The position numbers were made by a program, and so were the translations under genes. From Eleusine coracana subsp. coracana (taxonomy: Eukaryota > Streptophyta > Magnoliopsida > Poales > Poaceae), in contig CM064427.1 of NCBI GenBank assembly GCA_032690845.1, positions 10,861,501-10,925,500 on the forward strand: 64,000 bases of DNA. Direction: 5' to 3'. This document shows, in pieces, positions 33,991 through 46,213 of the stretch; position 1 is the first letter of the stretch, and the number at the start of each line of letters is the position of its first letter. The notes beneath the pieces were generated by a model that saw nothing but the letters and a program-made list of their open reading frames with translations, was not told where the DNA came from and did no database searches.

Positions 33991-34846
33991 TATTATTGTT
34001 GCTTTTTTGCTGCCATTCTCAAATATCCGTAGTATTATTTACTTGTCATTACACTTGTAGTTTACTTGTTGCCTATATGCCTAGTAATTGCCCTATATAC
34101 TTGCTCACTGTCATGCTCACTATAGTTGCTTATTGTATAGTTGATGCCTATATTCTTGTTGCCTATACTATCATGCTTATTTGCTACCATTTCTGAATAA
34201 TCTGTACTTTTGTTTCTTATTTGCTACCATTTCTGACATATCCGTAGTATTATTTAATTGTGTCCATATATATGCCATATACTTGCGGCCTATGATATAT
34301 ATGCCATGTTCCTATTCTATTCTTCTTCTTGTCTCTCTGTACTACATAACTATTCTACAGACGATCGATGCTCAATGATGAAAGCGGGCTAAGTGAGGCT
34401 AGTGTGGCCACATGGACCATATCATAGGATATTGGATACATGTTGCTGTACAGGTCAAGGATCTTAGAGCGTTGGAAGGCCATTGATTCGGTAACCCGCA
34501 CTAAGAGCAAATTTTAACTTTTCTATTCTTCTCCTTGTCTCTTTGTACTACTTATCTATTCTAAGTAGGCAATTGACCCATGCTCAATGATGAAAGCGGG
34601 CTAAGTGAGGCTAGTGTAGCGACATAGACCATATCCTAGGATATCGGATATATGTTGTTGTACAAGTCAAGGATCTTATAGCGTTGGAAGGCCGTTGATT
34701 CGACAACCCGCACTAAGAGCAAATTTTGATTTTTCTATAATTTTCTTTTGTTTACCTTGTCTCTATGCTCAATGATGAAAGGTGTATACTCTTTGTTTTC
34801 TAAACTAGTCATCATATCTGATATTAGGTGTCAAAGTCTTCTCGTC
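33991..34846 (+). other. Non-coding CACTA interior with tandem duplication
   Basis: T-rich DNA between the two CACTA genes. Two copies of a block of about 200 bp lie at 34365-34560 and 34570-34735, sharing GCTCAATGATGAAAGCGGGC, AGCGTTGGAAGGCC and CCCGCACTAAGAGCAAATTT. A third partial copy of GCTCAATGATGAAA is at 34768-34781. No gene seen. Confidence 0.7.
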
Positions 34847-37800
34847 ATGGCAGACAATATGCCCTCTCAAGAGGAAGACACCCTCAAGGCGCACTCACAA
34901 GCGAGATCGTCTTCAGATGATGAAAGATCAAGCGAACACTAGGAAGAACCAGAAGATCCGCATCCTCCACTACCAAAGGAACATCGATTGGGGAGCTCAG
35001 ATCCTAATTTTGTGACTCAAGATGAGGTATCTTGTCAAAGATAATTCTCTCATTTGTTCAACTAATTTGTAAACTAAAATCTACAACTTATATCCTAGGG
35101 CCCTCGACAAAGTGCCTGTCAGCTATTTGCAGCAGAGGCTGCGACAGATGAGGCCCTCGAGCAGTAAGTGGAAGAGGTGTCTGCCTAAGTGTCTACACAG
35201 AAACACAAGCGCGATCAGCGCTCTGTGAGCAAGGCAGAGGGCATCTATGAGGTTACTGCACTAGACCCCAAAGATGGAGAACCGATTGAACCCGCTGGTG
35301 TCAACGCCAAATGACGGAACCGTTGCAGCAAAGTAGTGAGGTACCATTGCAAAATCACGTGGCAAGATTGGCGCCAAGTACTGGATGGCAGAAAAGATGA
35401 TATGTAGGCTGATATCACGACAACCATCCAGTTCCAGCCAGCAGATCTCAAGAGAGCCAAGAAGGCCATGATGCCCACTCTCAATCACATATTTCGAGAT
35501 TACAAGTTCAAACTCAACTATCAATACGTAAAGAATGGAAATATTAGTGAGTAGGAATGGGATGAGTTTGTTGAGCAGAAGACGAGCAGTGCTTTGAAGG
35601 AACTCAGTGAAATGATGATTGAGATGAACAAGCGGAACAAGTACAAGCCGCGGTTAGGTCCGAGCGGATACAAAAATAAGATTCCGATTTGGAGAGAGCA
35701 AGAAGCCAAGCTCTGCACGGAAGGAAAACCTGATCTATTGCCAAATATCAATGAGCGTACCAGGAACTGGGTGTATGGTCGCTCCGACTTAACCGAAGAA
35801 GGAGAGATCATTGTGAAGGATCCCGTGACAAGTTAAGTTATGCAAGCTTTGAAAAGTCCCATCGCGGCGTAGACGGAGGCTATTTTGTTTACACTTGAGT
35901 ATCACAAGGATGACCTAACGAAGGCTATTGGGACCAAAGAACATGGTGGTCAGGTACGAGGAGTGTCATCATCGACAACATGGAAAGAAGGTTTCTCTGA
36001 AACATCCTCACATCTGTACAAGAAGCATACATTGCACAAGAAGGAGCAAGAAGATAAAGCCAAGAAGGATTGGAGGCGGCAAATTCTTATGTTCGCTATC
36101 GACAAAGAAAGCGGTCGTTTGGACCCCAACCTGCAGGCTGCGATGGATGCCTTCTTACGAGGTTCGTCCACATCCACGCAGCCATCCGTCTCCACGCAAC
36201 CATCAGTCTCGATGAAACCATAAAAAACGAAGGGTATTACTGAGGAAATGTCGTGTGAGTTGCATATGCGATTTGGTTACAAGGGGAAGACGATGAAGGT
36301 TGCATGCGGCATGGCACTTCCAGGATGGACGCTCCATAACCAGGATATCTCTCCTAATTACGTGCATGTCTCCATGTCAGAAATAGTACCTAGCTATGAG
36401 GATAACGAAATCGAATGCCCGATACCTAAGGCCGGTATAGAAACTCTCCAAGATGTGCTCGGCTCTTTCATTATTTGGAAACACCGTGATATTGTCCTCT
36501 CACCACGAGTTTCTCCACCCTCGTTGTCTGGGCATGGGTCCTTTCATGCGAGCCGGCCAATCAATACAGATGGACAGCCGTCTTCTATGTCTGCGGTAGC
36601 CTCGGGAAACAACCCCAATCTCCTCATGTGGAAGCCGACTCGACTCACAGTCCTATAATCTATAGTGACAACGAGCCTCTTCCGCATAATGTTCAACTTG
36701 ACCCTTCTCCTGTTGTCGTCAAGGCTCCACCAATTCAAGTCCAGTCTATGGCAATTCAAGTCGAGCCTTCGTCAACAGCTGCTGCGGTGGTTGAAAATCA
36801 GGCTCCAGTAATCCAAGTCCAGCCTGCACCAGTTGTCATAAAGGCTCTGGTAATCCCAAAGACGATTACCGGTTTTGACAAAGAGCCAAAGGATCCAAAA
36901 GCAAAAAAATGATGTTGAAAAGTACTTGGCGGGATTGAAAAAACGTCTAGCAACCACCGGCAAGCTCGTCCTGCAAGAACAAGATCCTCGGGATGTATTG
37001 TCATATGACAATCAAATTTTAGACAATCCTGCGGATGATGTGGACTACCTGAAATTCATATTCGGTAAACCCTTTATATCAAAGAACATGAACAAGAACT
37101 TGCTGTGGGAGATGCAGAAGTTGCACGACTGGTATATGATGGCGTCGAAAGAAGGGATCATCAAAATCACTTGTACGATTCCAAAAGAGGTGTTCAATGA
37201 AGAAGACGAACAAATACTATACCTATTTTGGGAGGATGTCCACTCGATGTTTCATTTAGAGAAGATGGACGTCATGTTCATCACCTTGTGGTGCATGTAA
37301 GTGTCGCGTTCCATCTACTTTGTATTTCAAGCATAATTCCATATATTATCTTTTGTTTTTTTTATAGCATGAACTCCTTTTTCCAAAGAAAGAAGACCAA
37401 TAGAAAAGATTGGAGGGTGGCCTACGTCAACCCAAGCCGGATCAACCAAAACTTGATCAACCCAACGGTAAATCCGAAAAATTATCCGGATAAGACACCA
37501 ACAGAGCTTGCTGAAATGAAGACGGTCTTGAGAACAGAAGCAAGGACTTATGTTGCAAATTACTTGTACGACTGCTTCATGAGGTGGCAAGATAGAGAGT
37601 GCATTATGACCCCTTACAACTTCAAGTAAGTTGGACAACTACTACCTTTGTCATGTATCCTATATTAAAATTAAATCCAATCTAATTAAATTGTTGATAA
37701 TAAATATTGTTGTAGTGATCACTGGATCTGTCTGATGATATTTCCAAAAGAAAGGTATCTTCTATCGCTTGACAGCCTGGACTACGACAAGAACTTATAC

Positions 37801-38557
37801 AATGATATTCTGGAAGTCATAGATCGGTAAGAAATTGGTCTACGTGTGTATGGTATGATGATGTTAATATCATCTAATGATAAGCTTTTGTCGATCGCAC
37901 AGTGCTTACGAGAAATATGTCGTAGCCGGGGGGGGGCATGTCATCCTAAGGAAAAAGAAGATGTACTTCCGTCATAAGTTTTGGGTAAGACTTATATGCA
38001 TCTCATACACGTTCTTATCGTACTATCCATTCATATAATTATCGTATGTGTAATGAACTTGTGTTCTCTAATTTATAGTGCCATAAGTAAATACAAGGAA
38101 GTGTGCATTGTGGTTACTACACTTGTGTGTTCTCGACAGCCACTTCAACTTACCTGGACCATATCATTGAGGAGTCTCAACAAGAGGTAAGTTAATTTTG
38201 TTTATGTCCATTTTGCTTTACCTGGACCATATCATTGAGGACTCTGCTCATGTGACACAGAAAGCCGCAAGGACAAAGAGAGAATGGGATGCAAAGATGA
38301 AAAAGAAAGATAAGATCAAAAAGGGTATAATTCCTAAATCACGCGTTCACTTGAGTACAAATGCCATGTATCTAGATGTAGCTTCTCTTTGTCGTTTTAT
38401 GTTGAGAGAGGTAATTAGTCCAGAAAGGAAGTGCTTTGATTCAAACAGTGAACTAGCAACAAAACATAGGTCCCTTTATGAGTGGGCTGCTTCAAGAGCA
38501 CCATATGAGTCCAGTGTGTTGAAAAAAGATGATGACTATGCATTAGGGTTCATATAA
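34847..38557 (+). pseudogene. Second CACTA gene: transposase-24 region plus Ulp1-like protease
   Basis: The ATG at 34847 starts MADNMPSQEED. At 35300-35840 lies the transposase-24 (TNPA-like, Ptta/En/Spm) region (EWDEFVEQKTSSALKELSE, NKYKPRLGPSGYKNKI). At 35885-36223 is the KEHGGQVRGV motif, and at 36248-36500 a conserved block ending FIIWKHRDIVLS. At 36935-38190 is a C48 (Ulp1-type) cysteine-protease region spread over exons with GTAAG donors near 37299, 37628, 37828 and 37984. The triad His is in DHWICLMIFPK (37718), Asp in LSLDSLDYD (37758), Cys in VHCGYYTC (about 38105). The tail 38257-38557 is basic. Several in-frame stops (34940, 35167, 35401, 35551 and others) show decay. Confidence 0.75.
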
Positions 38558-38744
38558 AACATTTTATAATCTCGATTGAACATTTTGATAACAACGTTGT
38601 ATATATTCTGTGATGAGATGTAAATATCTGTGATGAGATGTTGTAAATATCTGTGATGAGATTTGTAAATTTCTATGTATGCAGAATCTATGATTTCTGA
38701 TTTCTATATATTTGTTAAGTTTTATTTTTTTGAAAAATAACAAG

Positions 38745-38902
38745 TAACGGCAGTTGATGTTGTCAACCGCTGCTACTAATATCTAACAATAGCGGCGGTT
38801 GATGATGTCAACCGCTGCTACTAGTAACTAACAATAGCGACGGTTGACATCTTCAACCGCCGTTAATAATGTGTCTATAGCGGCGGTTTATTTGGGCAAC
38901 AG
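38745..38902 (+). repeat. Right subterminal dyad repeats of the CACTA
   Basis: Palindromes at 38745-38775, 38790-38820 and 38835-38865 have a start-to-start step of exactly 45 bp. A fourth begins at 38878 and loses its right arm near the LTR insertion at 38903. Confidence 0.85.
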
Positions 38903-41900
38903 TGTGACGCCCAGGTTGTCAAGAACAAGATAAGTTAGCCAACCAAGGCATACCCCTTTGACCAAATATGGACCCACCCAAAAAGTTTGAACTCGTTTAA
39001 ACCAATTTTGAGTGAAATTTAATCAAATTGGAGCATCATTTGGATTAAAAGTAAAAAATTTGCAACATAACCCTATGTCACGAAAAATGTATGTCAGAGG
39101 GAATGTGAAATAGTAATTTTAAGAAAAATCTCATATTTTTATTCTAAATTTAATAGGCCTATATAAATGCCTAAACTCTTAAAATCATACCATGTTTGAA
39201 AAAATCTCATTTAAATTCAAGTGCAAGTTGTTGAACATACCAATTTTCTAAATTACGAGCACCTCATGACAAACACATCTATTTTTTTTTTGCAAACTCA
39301 GCTCTAGATTAATACATATGCTAATAAACAGATACCATATTTTTGGAAAATTTAAGAAAAAGAAAAATGCTCGTGGATACCACCCCGTCAGCCGCTCATC
39401 CTGGTCTTCTTCTTCCTCCATTGGCTGCCATGGTCGGCAGCGCCGCGTGGTTGCCACTGAGCCGGCTCACCCCACCCTGGTCTGAAACCGGACACCAAAA
39501 CCGATGCCACGCCCCTGTTTTTGGACCACAACCGCTCCCCCCGCCCTCACCCTGATTCCTCTCGCTCTCACTCTCTCATTTTTGCTCTTCTGCTCGAGCT
39601 CGCACGCCATGGCCACCATTGCTTGCGCGAGCTCGTCCGACCGCCCTGGTTCCTCCCCGCACTGGCTGAGCTTCCCCACCCCACCGCCTTGACCTCCCAC
39701 CACTCCATGGAGACCAGCTTCCCCCCAATCCCCGTCAGCGTCGTGAATCGGGTCATCTTCCCCAAGCAACCCCCATCGCCATTTTCTTAATTTCCATGGC
39801 TATGGTTCGCCCCCTCCCAATTCCTTCTGCTGGTGACTTCTTCTACACCTCTCGCATCCGCACGACCCAGCTCGACTCCGTGTGTGCAGCGCTCGCGCCG
39901 GAACGGACCTATGCCGCCGTCACGGTTTCGGCCATCACCGCGAGCTGCTCATCTGCATCGCACCCTGCCTCCGGCCTGGCCCTCCGCCCTTCTTCGCGTG
40001 CCACGACGCCTCTGCAGCCCTCCGTTGCCGCCTATGGAGGCTTGAGCGCCGACATCCTCGCCCCTCCCCGCCTCAGCCTTGCCATGGCTGGCCTATCCAT
40101 CTGGGCCGGTTTTCGGACGTGGGCCACGCCAAAACCTAGGTCGAATCTGGTCTAAGGTGGTCTTTCGCCTACACCAGGTCCTGATGGGTCGAGCTTCTTT
40201 CAGCCCGAAGATTAGGTAATTCCTGGGGTATTTAAAATATATCAAAACCTTATTTTTAGATTTAAATAAATTGATACATAAGTAATTACTTGGAAGAAAA
40301 ATAAAAATAAATACTTTTAGAACTCCTAGGAATATTTACTATTTTAATCAAATAATAAAACACCTAAAAATACCCATTTATTTATGAACGCGTTTAATGA
40401 GTAAAGATAGCAATAAATTCATAGCTATTGTTTAAAACTTGATAAAATTATATATTCTTTCATGCACGTTTATTATGTTGCATGTATCTGAAATGCGAAT
40501 TTTGTCGGTCATTCTATAGTTGGGAATTTAGAGTTCACTAATTGTCCTTGTTCAAAACCATTTAAATGCTAGAGAAATACCTATGCATGCTTAGTTATGA
40601 TGCCTCCACTATTTATGCAACTTAATTATAAATATTCTAGCATGTCCACTAAATGAAGTTATAGTTTCATGTTTGTCCTCATTTATTATTAGTAACTCAA
40701 ATAGAAATGTTAAGATGACATGTTTTGTAGTCTAGTGAGGTCATGCATGTAGCCATAAAAATTGACAAAATTCATAAGTAATAGAAATGCCCCTAAATTC
40801 TTATATCAATCTCTGTAACTGATAAATTCATGACACATGGCACATGTTCATGTTCGTCCACTCCTAACCACCCCCTAAAGTCATACATTTTAACTTTCAC
40901 TATATTCAACATAATTAATTATTTAGCATTCATATTAAGTTAATTATTTAAATTAATTTGTTTCATGCATGCCACTAAAACTTGGTTCAAAATCACCTTG
41001 ACGTGTTCTATCTGTAGTAATTTGATCTTAGACATATGTTGTTCAGAATCATGATCAGTTAATTATTTTGTCCATAAGCGTAATTGTACACTCGGCAAAT
41101 AGTCAACCTCTTAGTTCTATCATATCCAATCATATCATGTCTAGTAGCCTTGTAAGCACTTTGAAATATTGGTTAACTACTTATCTTCTGACCCTGTCTC
41201 ATATACACTCAGCTTAGCTCAAATCTGTGCATGCCCTGAATATGCAATCATTATCAAAATAAAGTTGATGAGGTAAATATACAAAGTGAACAGACACTAA
41301 TATACAAAGTGAACCTGATCTTTTATGCATTATATAAAAAACCACATGCACTGTACTTTCTATACAAAATTACCACGTTTATTTATTGGTGTCTATGAAA
41401 GAAATACACTAAACGTGCTCACCCTATGCCTCTACTTTATACATTATAATCACTGGACTAATCGACCCCCTGATTAATCGACTCCCCATACTCATCATAC
41501 CTGTCCGTCTTATTTAAGTAGGCTGCTATGAATCTTCTCTCACGCACAGCATCGCATTTGCATCATGTAGATATTGAGGTGAACTACGTGGAGGCGGGAC
41601 AGGAGCAGGAGCCAGAAGGAGAAGGAAGTGACCCCGCTAACTAGGAATAGGCTCAAGGCAAGCCCCGGTGTATCTCACCAGTTTTATATTTTCTTTTATC
41701 ACTAGTTAGGGATGTAGGATTGTCTGTACATTAAGTTTATAGGAGTTTCTTGAAAACTAGTATTGCAGTAGGTTCCCGATGACCAATAATAGCCTTAGGA
41801 TGGTAGTCGCTCTGGTTAATTTAGGACGATCCTTCATCAAGTGATATGGAGACCACTCGTAGATCAGAAAATATTATCACTTGGAAATGATGTCAGATGA

Positions 41901-42953
41901 AGGAAAGATGGAATGGGATAACGAATAAAAACCAGACGGGTAACTAGGTGGAAAGGGAAGGACAACTTATCTTCAAAGAGGTAGCCCCGTAAACTAACGT
42001 AGCTATGGCTACTGCCTGGTCGGAAGGTACCCTGATTCTTGAGGTGGAACTGGGGCTGAGACGAGGAAGCAATCCACCCACGGATGACGGCACGGGGCGC
42101 ATCGCGTTGGGGGACCCTTCTCGAGGGAGCCAAGCGCGGAAGACCTTGTGGTACCGTATGAGAAAGGTTGCTCCATGCGGCTTCTATGAAACATGTATAG
42201 ATCGTGCAAGCAGGTTTCTCCTACAGGATGTAAATCGATTCGAGTCGCTGCTCCTCACAGTAACGAGTATCACTTGATAACTCTGCTGGAACATTGTTGG
42301 AAGCCATTAATATGATGAATAAGTTCAATATTGCTATATAGAATTGTTATTAATTGTATTGCAACCATGATTACTTTAGTTATAGTGTAAACTAAATTTA
42401 TTATTCTGCATATCTACTTAACTTGCTGCTAAAACTTGAAAAATAAGGATCCACTCTTAGGGTGCCTTTTTGGCAACATAAACCATATACTTAGCCTGTG
42501 CATGTCTAGGAGTCGGCTGTAGATGGCCATTTTGACGGGTTAGTCTTGCTGAGTATTAGTTGCTCACGGCGTAACTCTATGTGATTTTCGGATAATCAGG
42601 ATGGAGACTATCACTGCGGTGGTAGGTTTCACTGGGAGGGCCAGCATCCTCACTACTAGAACATTGAGTGGGAGCGGTGCATCGACAATGAGGAGAAGTA
42701 GACCGTTGATTGTCGGCACGGTGTTTTGGGCAGAACACCTATCATCGTCGGAAGTCCTATGTGTACCGCCGTGAGATGGCATTGTATCTTGCTTTCCGTC
42801 AAATTCCTTTTGTACTGTTGAACTATTTCGCTTCCGCACTTTAAAAACTCTAGTTTGTAATTTAAATCCGACTTTATGTAAAACTCGGTACTCTATCTAT
42901 GTTCTTGTTGCAACTATATTATTTTATCATATGTTATACTATTGGGCGTCACA
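38903..42953 (+). mobile_element. Solo LTR, probably Ty3/gypsy type (4.05 kb), nested in the CACTA
   Basis: It starts TGTGACGCCC and ends GGGCGTCACA, a perfect 10-bp inverted repeat as in many grass gypsy LTRs. Flanks AACAG and (overlapping the end) AACAC suggest an imperfect 5-bp duplication. No internal domain or second LTR was seen. A GC-rich block at 39370-40150 contains only low-complexity frames. A fragment near 41575-41644 reads VNYVEAGQEQEPEGEGSD and may be ancient coding DNA. The remainder is A/T-rich. Assignment to gypsy rests on the termini and length only. Confidence 0.65.
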
Positions 42954-43139
42954 ACACGTGTCATCACTCAAGAAAGATCCTGTAACGGAATTGTCTCCGT
43001 GATAAGACGGTTCTCTTACAAACAGGCCATCTGCCGCTATAAACGCTTATTTGTAGCTGCGTTTGCGTAGCGTCAGAGTGGACTGTCCGTCGCTACAGAG
43101 CTTCTCGAACCGTCGCTACAAACCTTTTTTGTTGTTGTG
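42954..43139 (+). repeat. Right terminus of the CACTA
   Basis: Beyond the LTR, TAGCGACGG-like units (inverted CCGTCGCTAC at 43087 and 43110, CCGCTATAAACG at 43032) lead to the terminal CCTTTTTTGTTGTTGTG and TAT. Confidence 0.75.
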
Positions 43140-44448
43140 TATGGGCCTAGACATTATCCCTTTCTCTGTTTTTTTCTATTTATTTTTTTATAAATATTTA
43201 TCGCTTAATCGCAAACGTATAGTTACTGCTAGGTGGCCTAGGTGCTAGGCGGAGCTTCTCCACTCACTTTTTGTTTCTACTTTTTTAAACATTAAACTTG
43301 AAACATGTCTACATTATAATTTGGGCTTGGCTCAGCCCTTTGAACAAATCATGCTCTTTTTATAGCTCAAAATATACTGTGTTATATGAACCTAATGACC
43401 ATATTGGCATTGATACTAGCAAGCTTAATGGTTGCAATTCATAGTTTTAACTTTTGTGAGTGTAATTGCCAAACTGAAACGGCCCGTCAAATAACACAAG
43501 CTCTATAATGCTAGATGCTTCACACATTTATCATGGTTCACACCACGTACTGCTGTCATAGACAAATCGTGTAATGTTTTTATACCTTGGAACTATTAAA
43601 ATTTAAATAAGATTTTAGATGTAATGCGCTGCCATAGACAAGTCGTGTAATGTTTTCATAACTTGAAACTATTACAATTTAAATAAGATTTTAGATGTAA
43701 TGCATGGAACGTCAAAAATCAAGGGACAACTGCAAAACAGCTGCTGGTCCAAATTACTCCTTTCTGCTCAACATAAGACGTCCCAAAATTCACATGGGCA
43801 ATCATTTGTTTCCATTCCAGCCTTTCCGTGCTCGCGTTAACTTGGACAATGGTGATGCACAAAGGATTGCTGCGGGGCCGACTATTATAATCACCACCTA
43901 ACAAATAAAATCACATGAGAGGTGTATCTTACGTAGAATTAAACAAACAATGGAAAACACACATAATTATAAAAAAGATTCAAACTGAAATAAATGGTAA
44001 TTTACAACTATTATTGCATAAGATGTGGTTTCAGTGCAGGATGTCCAAAGCGACTACCCTCAAATGCAAAATGTTTATGTTATAGCCCACTAAAGTTCGT
44101 AAACATGGTAGAAATATGAGTACACTAATACAAATATGGCCATCAATGACTCATATCATCACAAAGGTCGGCTTTTGGTCACTGTAAAATTTTTGTGATG
44201 CATTTATGACAAAAAAACACATTTGTGACGTGTGTGCCATAGTGACGAAATGTCTTAATTGTCATAGAAGTGAGCACTTCTGTGACGACAACAAAGATTG
44301 TCATGTAAGAGAAACGACGTCTGTGATGGTTCCCCTGTCGTCTCAGAATTCCTCGCTATTAGACGCGCTGTTAACGGCATCGTCCGACATGGGACCTACA
44401 TTGCACGTGCCAGCACGGCTGATTTGTCCAAAGGCATGTGTCATCTCC
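43140..44448. other. Intergenic DNA downstream of the host gene
   Basis: No gene seen. It has a tandem duplication of about 76 bp (43557-43631, 43634-43706; both contain AAATAAGATTTTAGATGTAA). From 44123 (CACTAATACAAATATGGCC) to about 44340, repeated GTGACG words may be a CACTA-like terminal fragment (low confidence). Confidence 0.5.
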
Positions 44449-44820
44449 TTATGCAGCGGCACGTTGACACATGTCAAAACAATATGGTGTCATATATCTG
44501 CCTACAAGTCCATGGTGTAATATTGTCGAATTAAACTTGAGTGGATAAAGACCAAAAAGTTAAAGATATACAAATTTAATATATGCAAGTGAAACATGAG
44601 AACTTTCACCCATAATAAATTGACATGAATGCATACGAAGGTACAAGAAATACTTACCTTGTACCACACAAAATACATCAGCGCCAGAGATCTTGTCCTT
44701 GCCAACATAATCCAAGCACATTCTGTCACTCTTCCAGTACTTACGCCACGAAAATTTCAAGTAACTCTGGCGGCCGGGGTAGTAAATATCATCTCGTTCA
44801 ATAACCTCAAAAGCAGCAAG

Positions 44821-45279
44821 TGTTGAGGAACGGGTACGCTACGATTATGGATCGTTACCACTAGACGCGCAGGCGGAGCGGAAGCGAATGTTGGAGCAGC
44901 TCGATCCAACGTAGTCGCGCGTCGGTATAGAGGAAGTAGTCGATCACTTCAATCGTCTCCTTCTAGTCCAGCCGTCGGCACCGCAGCAACAGCAGCGCCT
45001 CCTCGCGGTATCCACACATACGGGGTTGGAGCACCGTGCGCGACGTGCTAGCACCGACAACACGGTTAGGGTTTTGTGGGCGAGAAAGAGGAGCGCGGCG
45101 GCTAGGGTTAAGGACTGGTAGAATCACTTGCGCCTTAAGCCCTTCCTCCACTTAAATAGACCCTTCTAATAGGTCTCGACTAGTTGGCCCATTAGTGGAC
45201 TAATTCCTCACGGATCAATATTCGTATGACCCTCACATACGGATCAAATCCGTATTGTCTCTTAGGCATATCTCCAACA
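44821..45279 (-). repeat. 3' LTR of the gene-splitting Copia element (459 bp)
   Basis: It matches 51541-52049 but lacks about 50 bp after TACGCTA. By eye about 20 substitutions separate the copies, mostly C/T or G/A. Confidence 0.93.
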
Positions 45280-46213
45280 ATATCCCACTTGCACTAGAGA
45301 CAATCACATAGGCAAGCGATGTTCCAACCCGTTAAGTGTGTGATCCGTTAGGTTCACATGTACACGACAATGATATGAAAACCATTTTTCAAATCATAAA
45401 TCAATAGCGGCATCTAGCAGCACATACTGATTCTCGTGTACACATAAAGATCATATCGGCTGAACCTTTGACATACGCAGTCAGCGATCCCTTTGCCTCA
45501 CGATATCAGTCAAGCTTAAGGCGAGATACGTGCTATCCCTATAATAGCTCGACCATTCACTCGAACGTCTAGTGGATTTATCATGACTAACTCTTAGTCA
45601 TCATGATTAACTTTTAATCATACTGGCATGGCCATGCACTTCTAAATCCATCTAACTCGAGGGGCTCAGAGATATCTCTCTTGTTATTAGGAGGGGCAAA
45701 TTCCATCTTGACCGCTCACACCCCACGACATGTTTCATAGCATACCCGAAAATTACCATTATAACTACCCAGTTACAGAATAGCGTTTGGTAATCCCTAA
45801 ATATGCTATTACACATTCTGGGAATCAATGACAATCTTAGGTCTAAGGATCCCAAAGGTACATCATACAAGACAACAACTGATGGCACAACAATAACATC
45901 TCAGCAAAGTCTATTAGTAGGTCAGTCCAACACTATGTTCTCCAACATGTGTCCACATTATTGATTTGATATCTCCATATCAATAATCTGTGAAACATGA
46001 TCATCAACCAATACATGTGCTAGTCCATGAATCATTATTGTCCCACACAATAATAAGAAACTAGGGATCATTTAGGATAATATTATGAAAGAACAATAAG
46101 TTTCACAAACAAGTCACGCACTTGTCAATCAATGCAATAATTATTATCCATAGAACAGAATAACACTTTATTCAATCACACATAAACATAGACATTACAC
46201 AATCTCTCATACA

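Larger units (their letters stand above)
30192..43139 (+). mobile_element. CACTA (En/Spm-like) transposon carrying a nested LTR
   Basis: The left end is CACTACCATAAAACGGGC. The right end, read inverted, is CACAACAACAAAAAAGGTTT. A TAT duplication flanks it (30189-30191, 43140-43142). Subterminal dyad repeats occur at both ends. It has a TNP2 transposase (31409-33990) and a second gene with transposase-24 and Ulp1-like parts (34847-38557), and a 4-kb LTR is nested at 38903-42953. Without the LTR it would be about 8.9 kb. Coding parts have many stops, so it is inactive. The two TIRs are only partly alike, but the perfect TSD supports the pairing. Confidence 0.85.

Noticed and set aside
36628..36912. 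Separate gene from the Val/Pro/Gln-rich frame
   Set aside because: It lies between conserved blocks of the second CACTA gene and has the look of its linker.
39343..40155. Host gene in the GC island of the 4-kb LTR
   Set aside because: Frames are short, compositional and lack any domain; they lie between perfect LTR termini.
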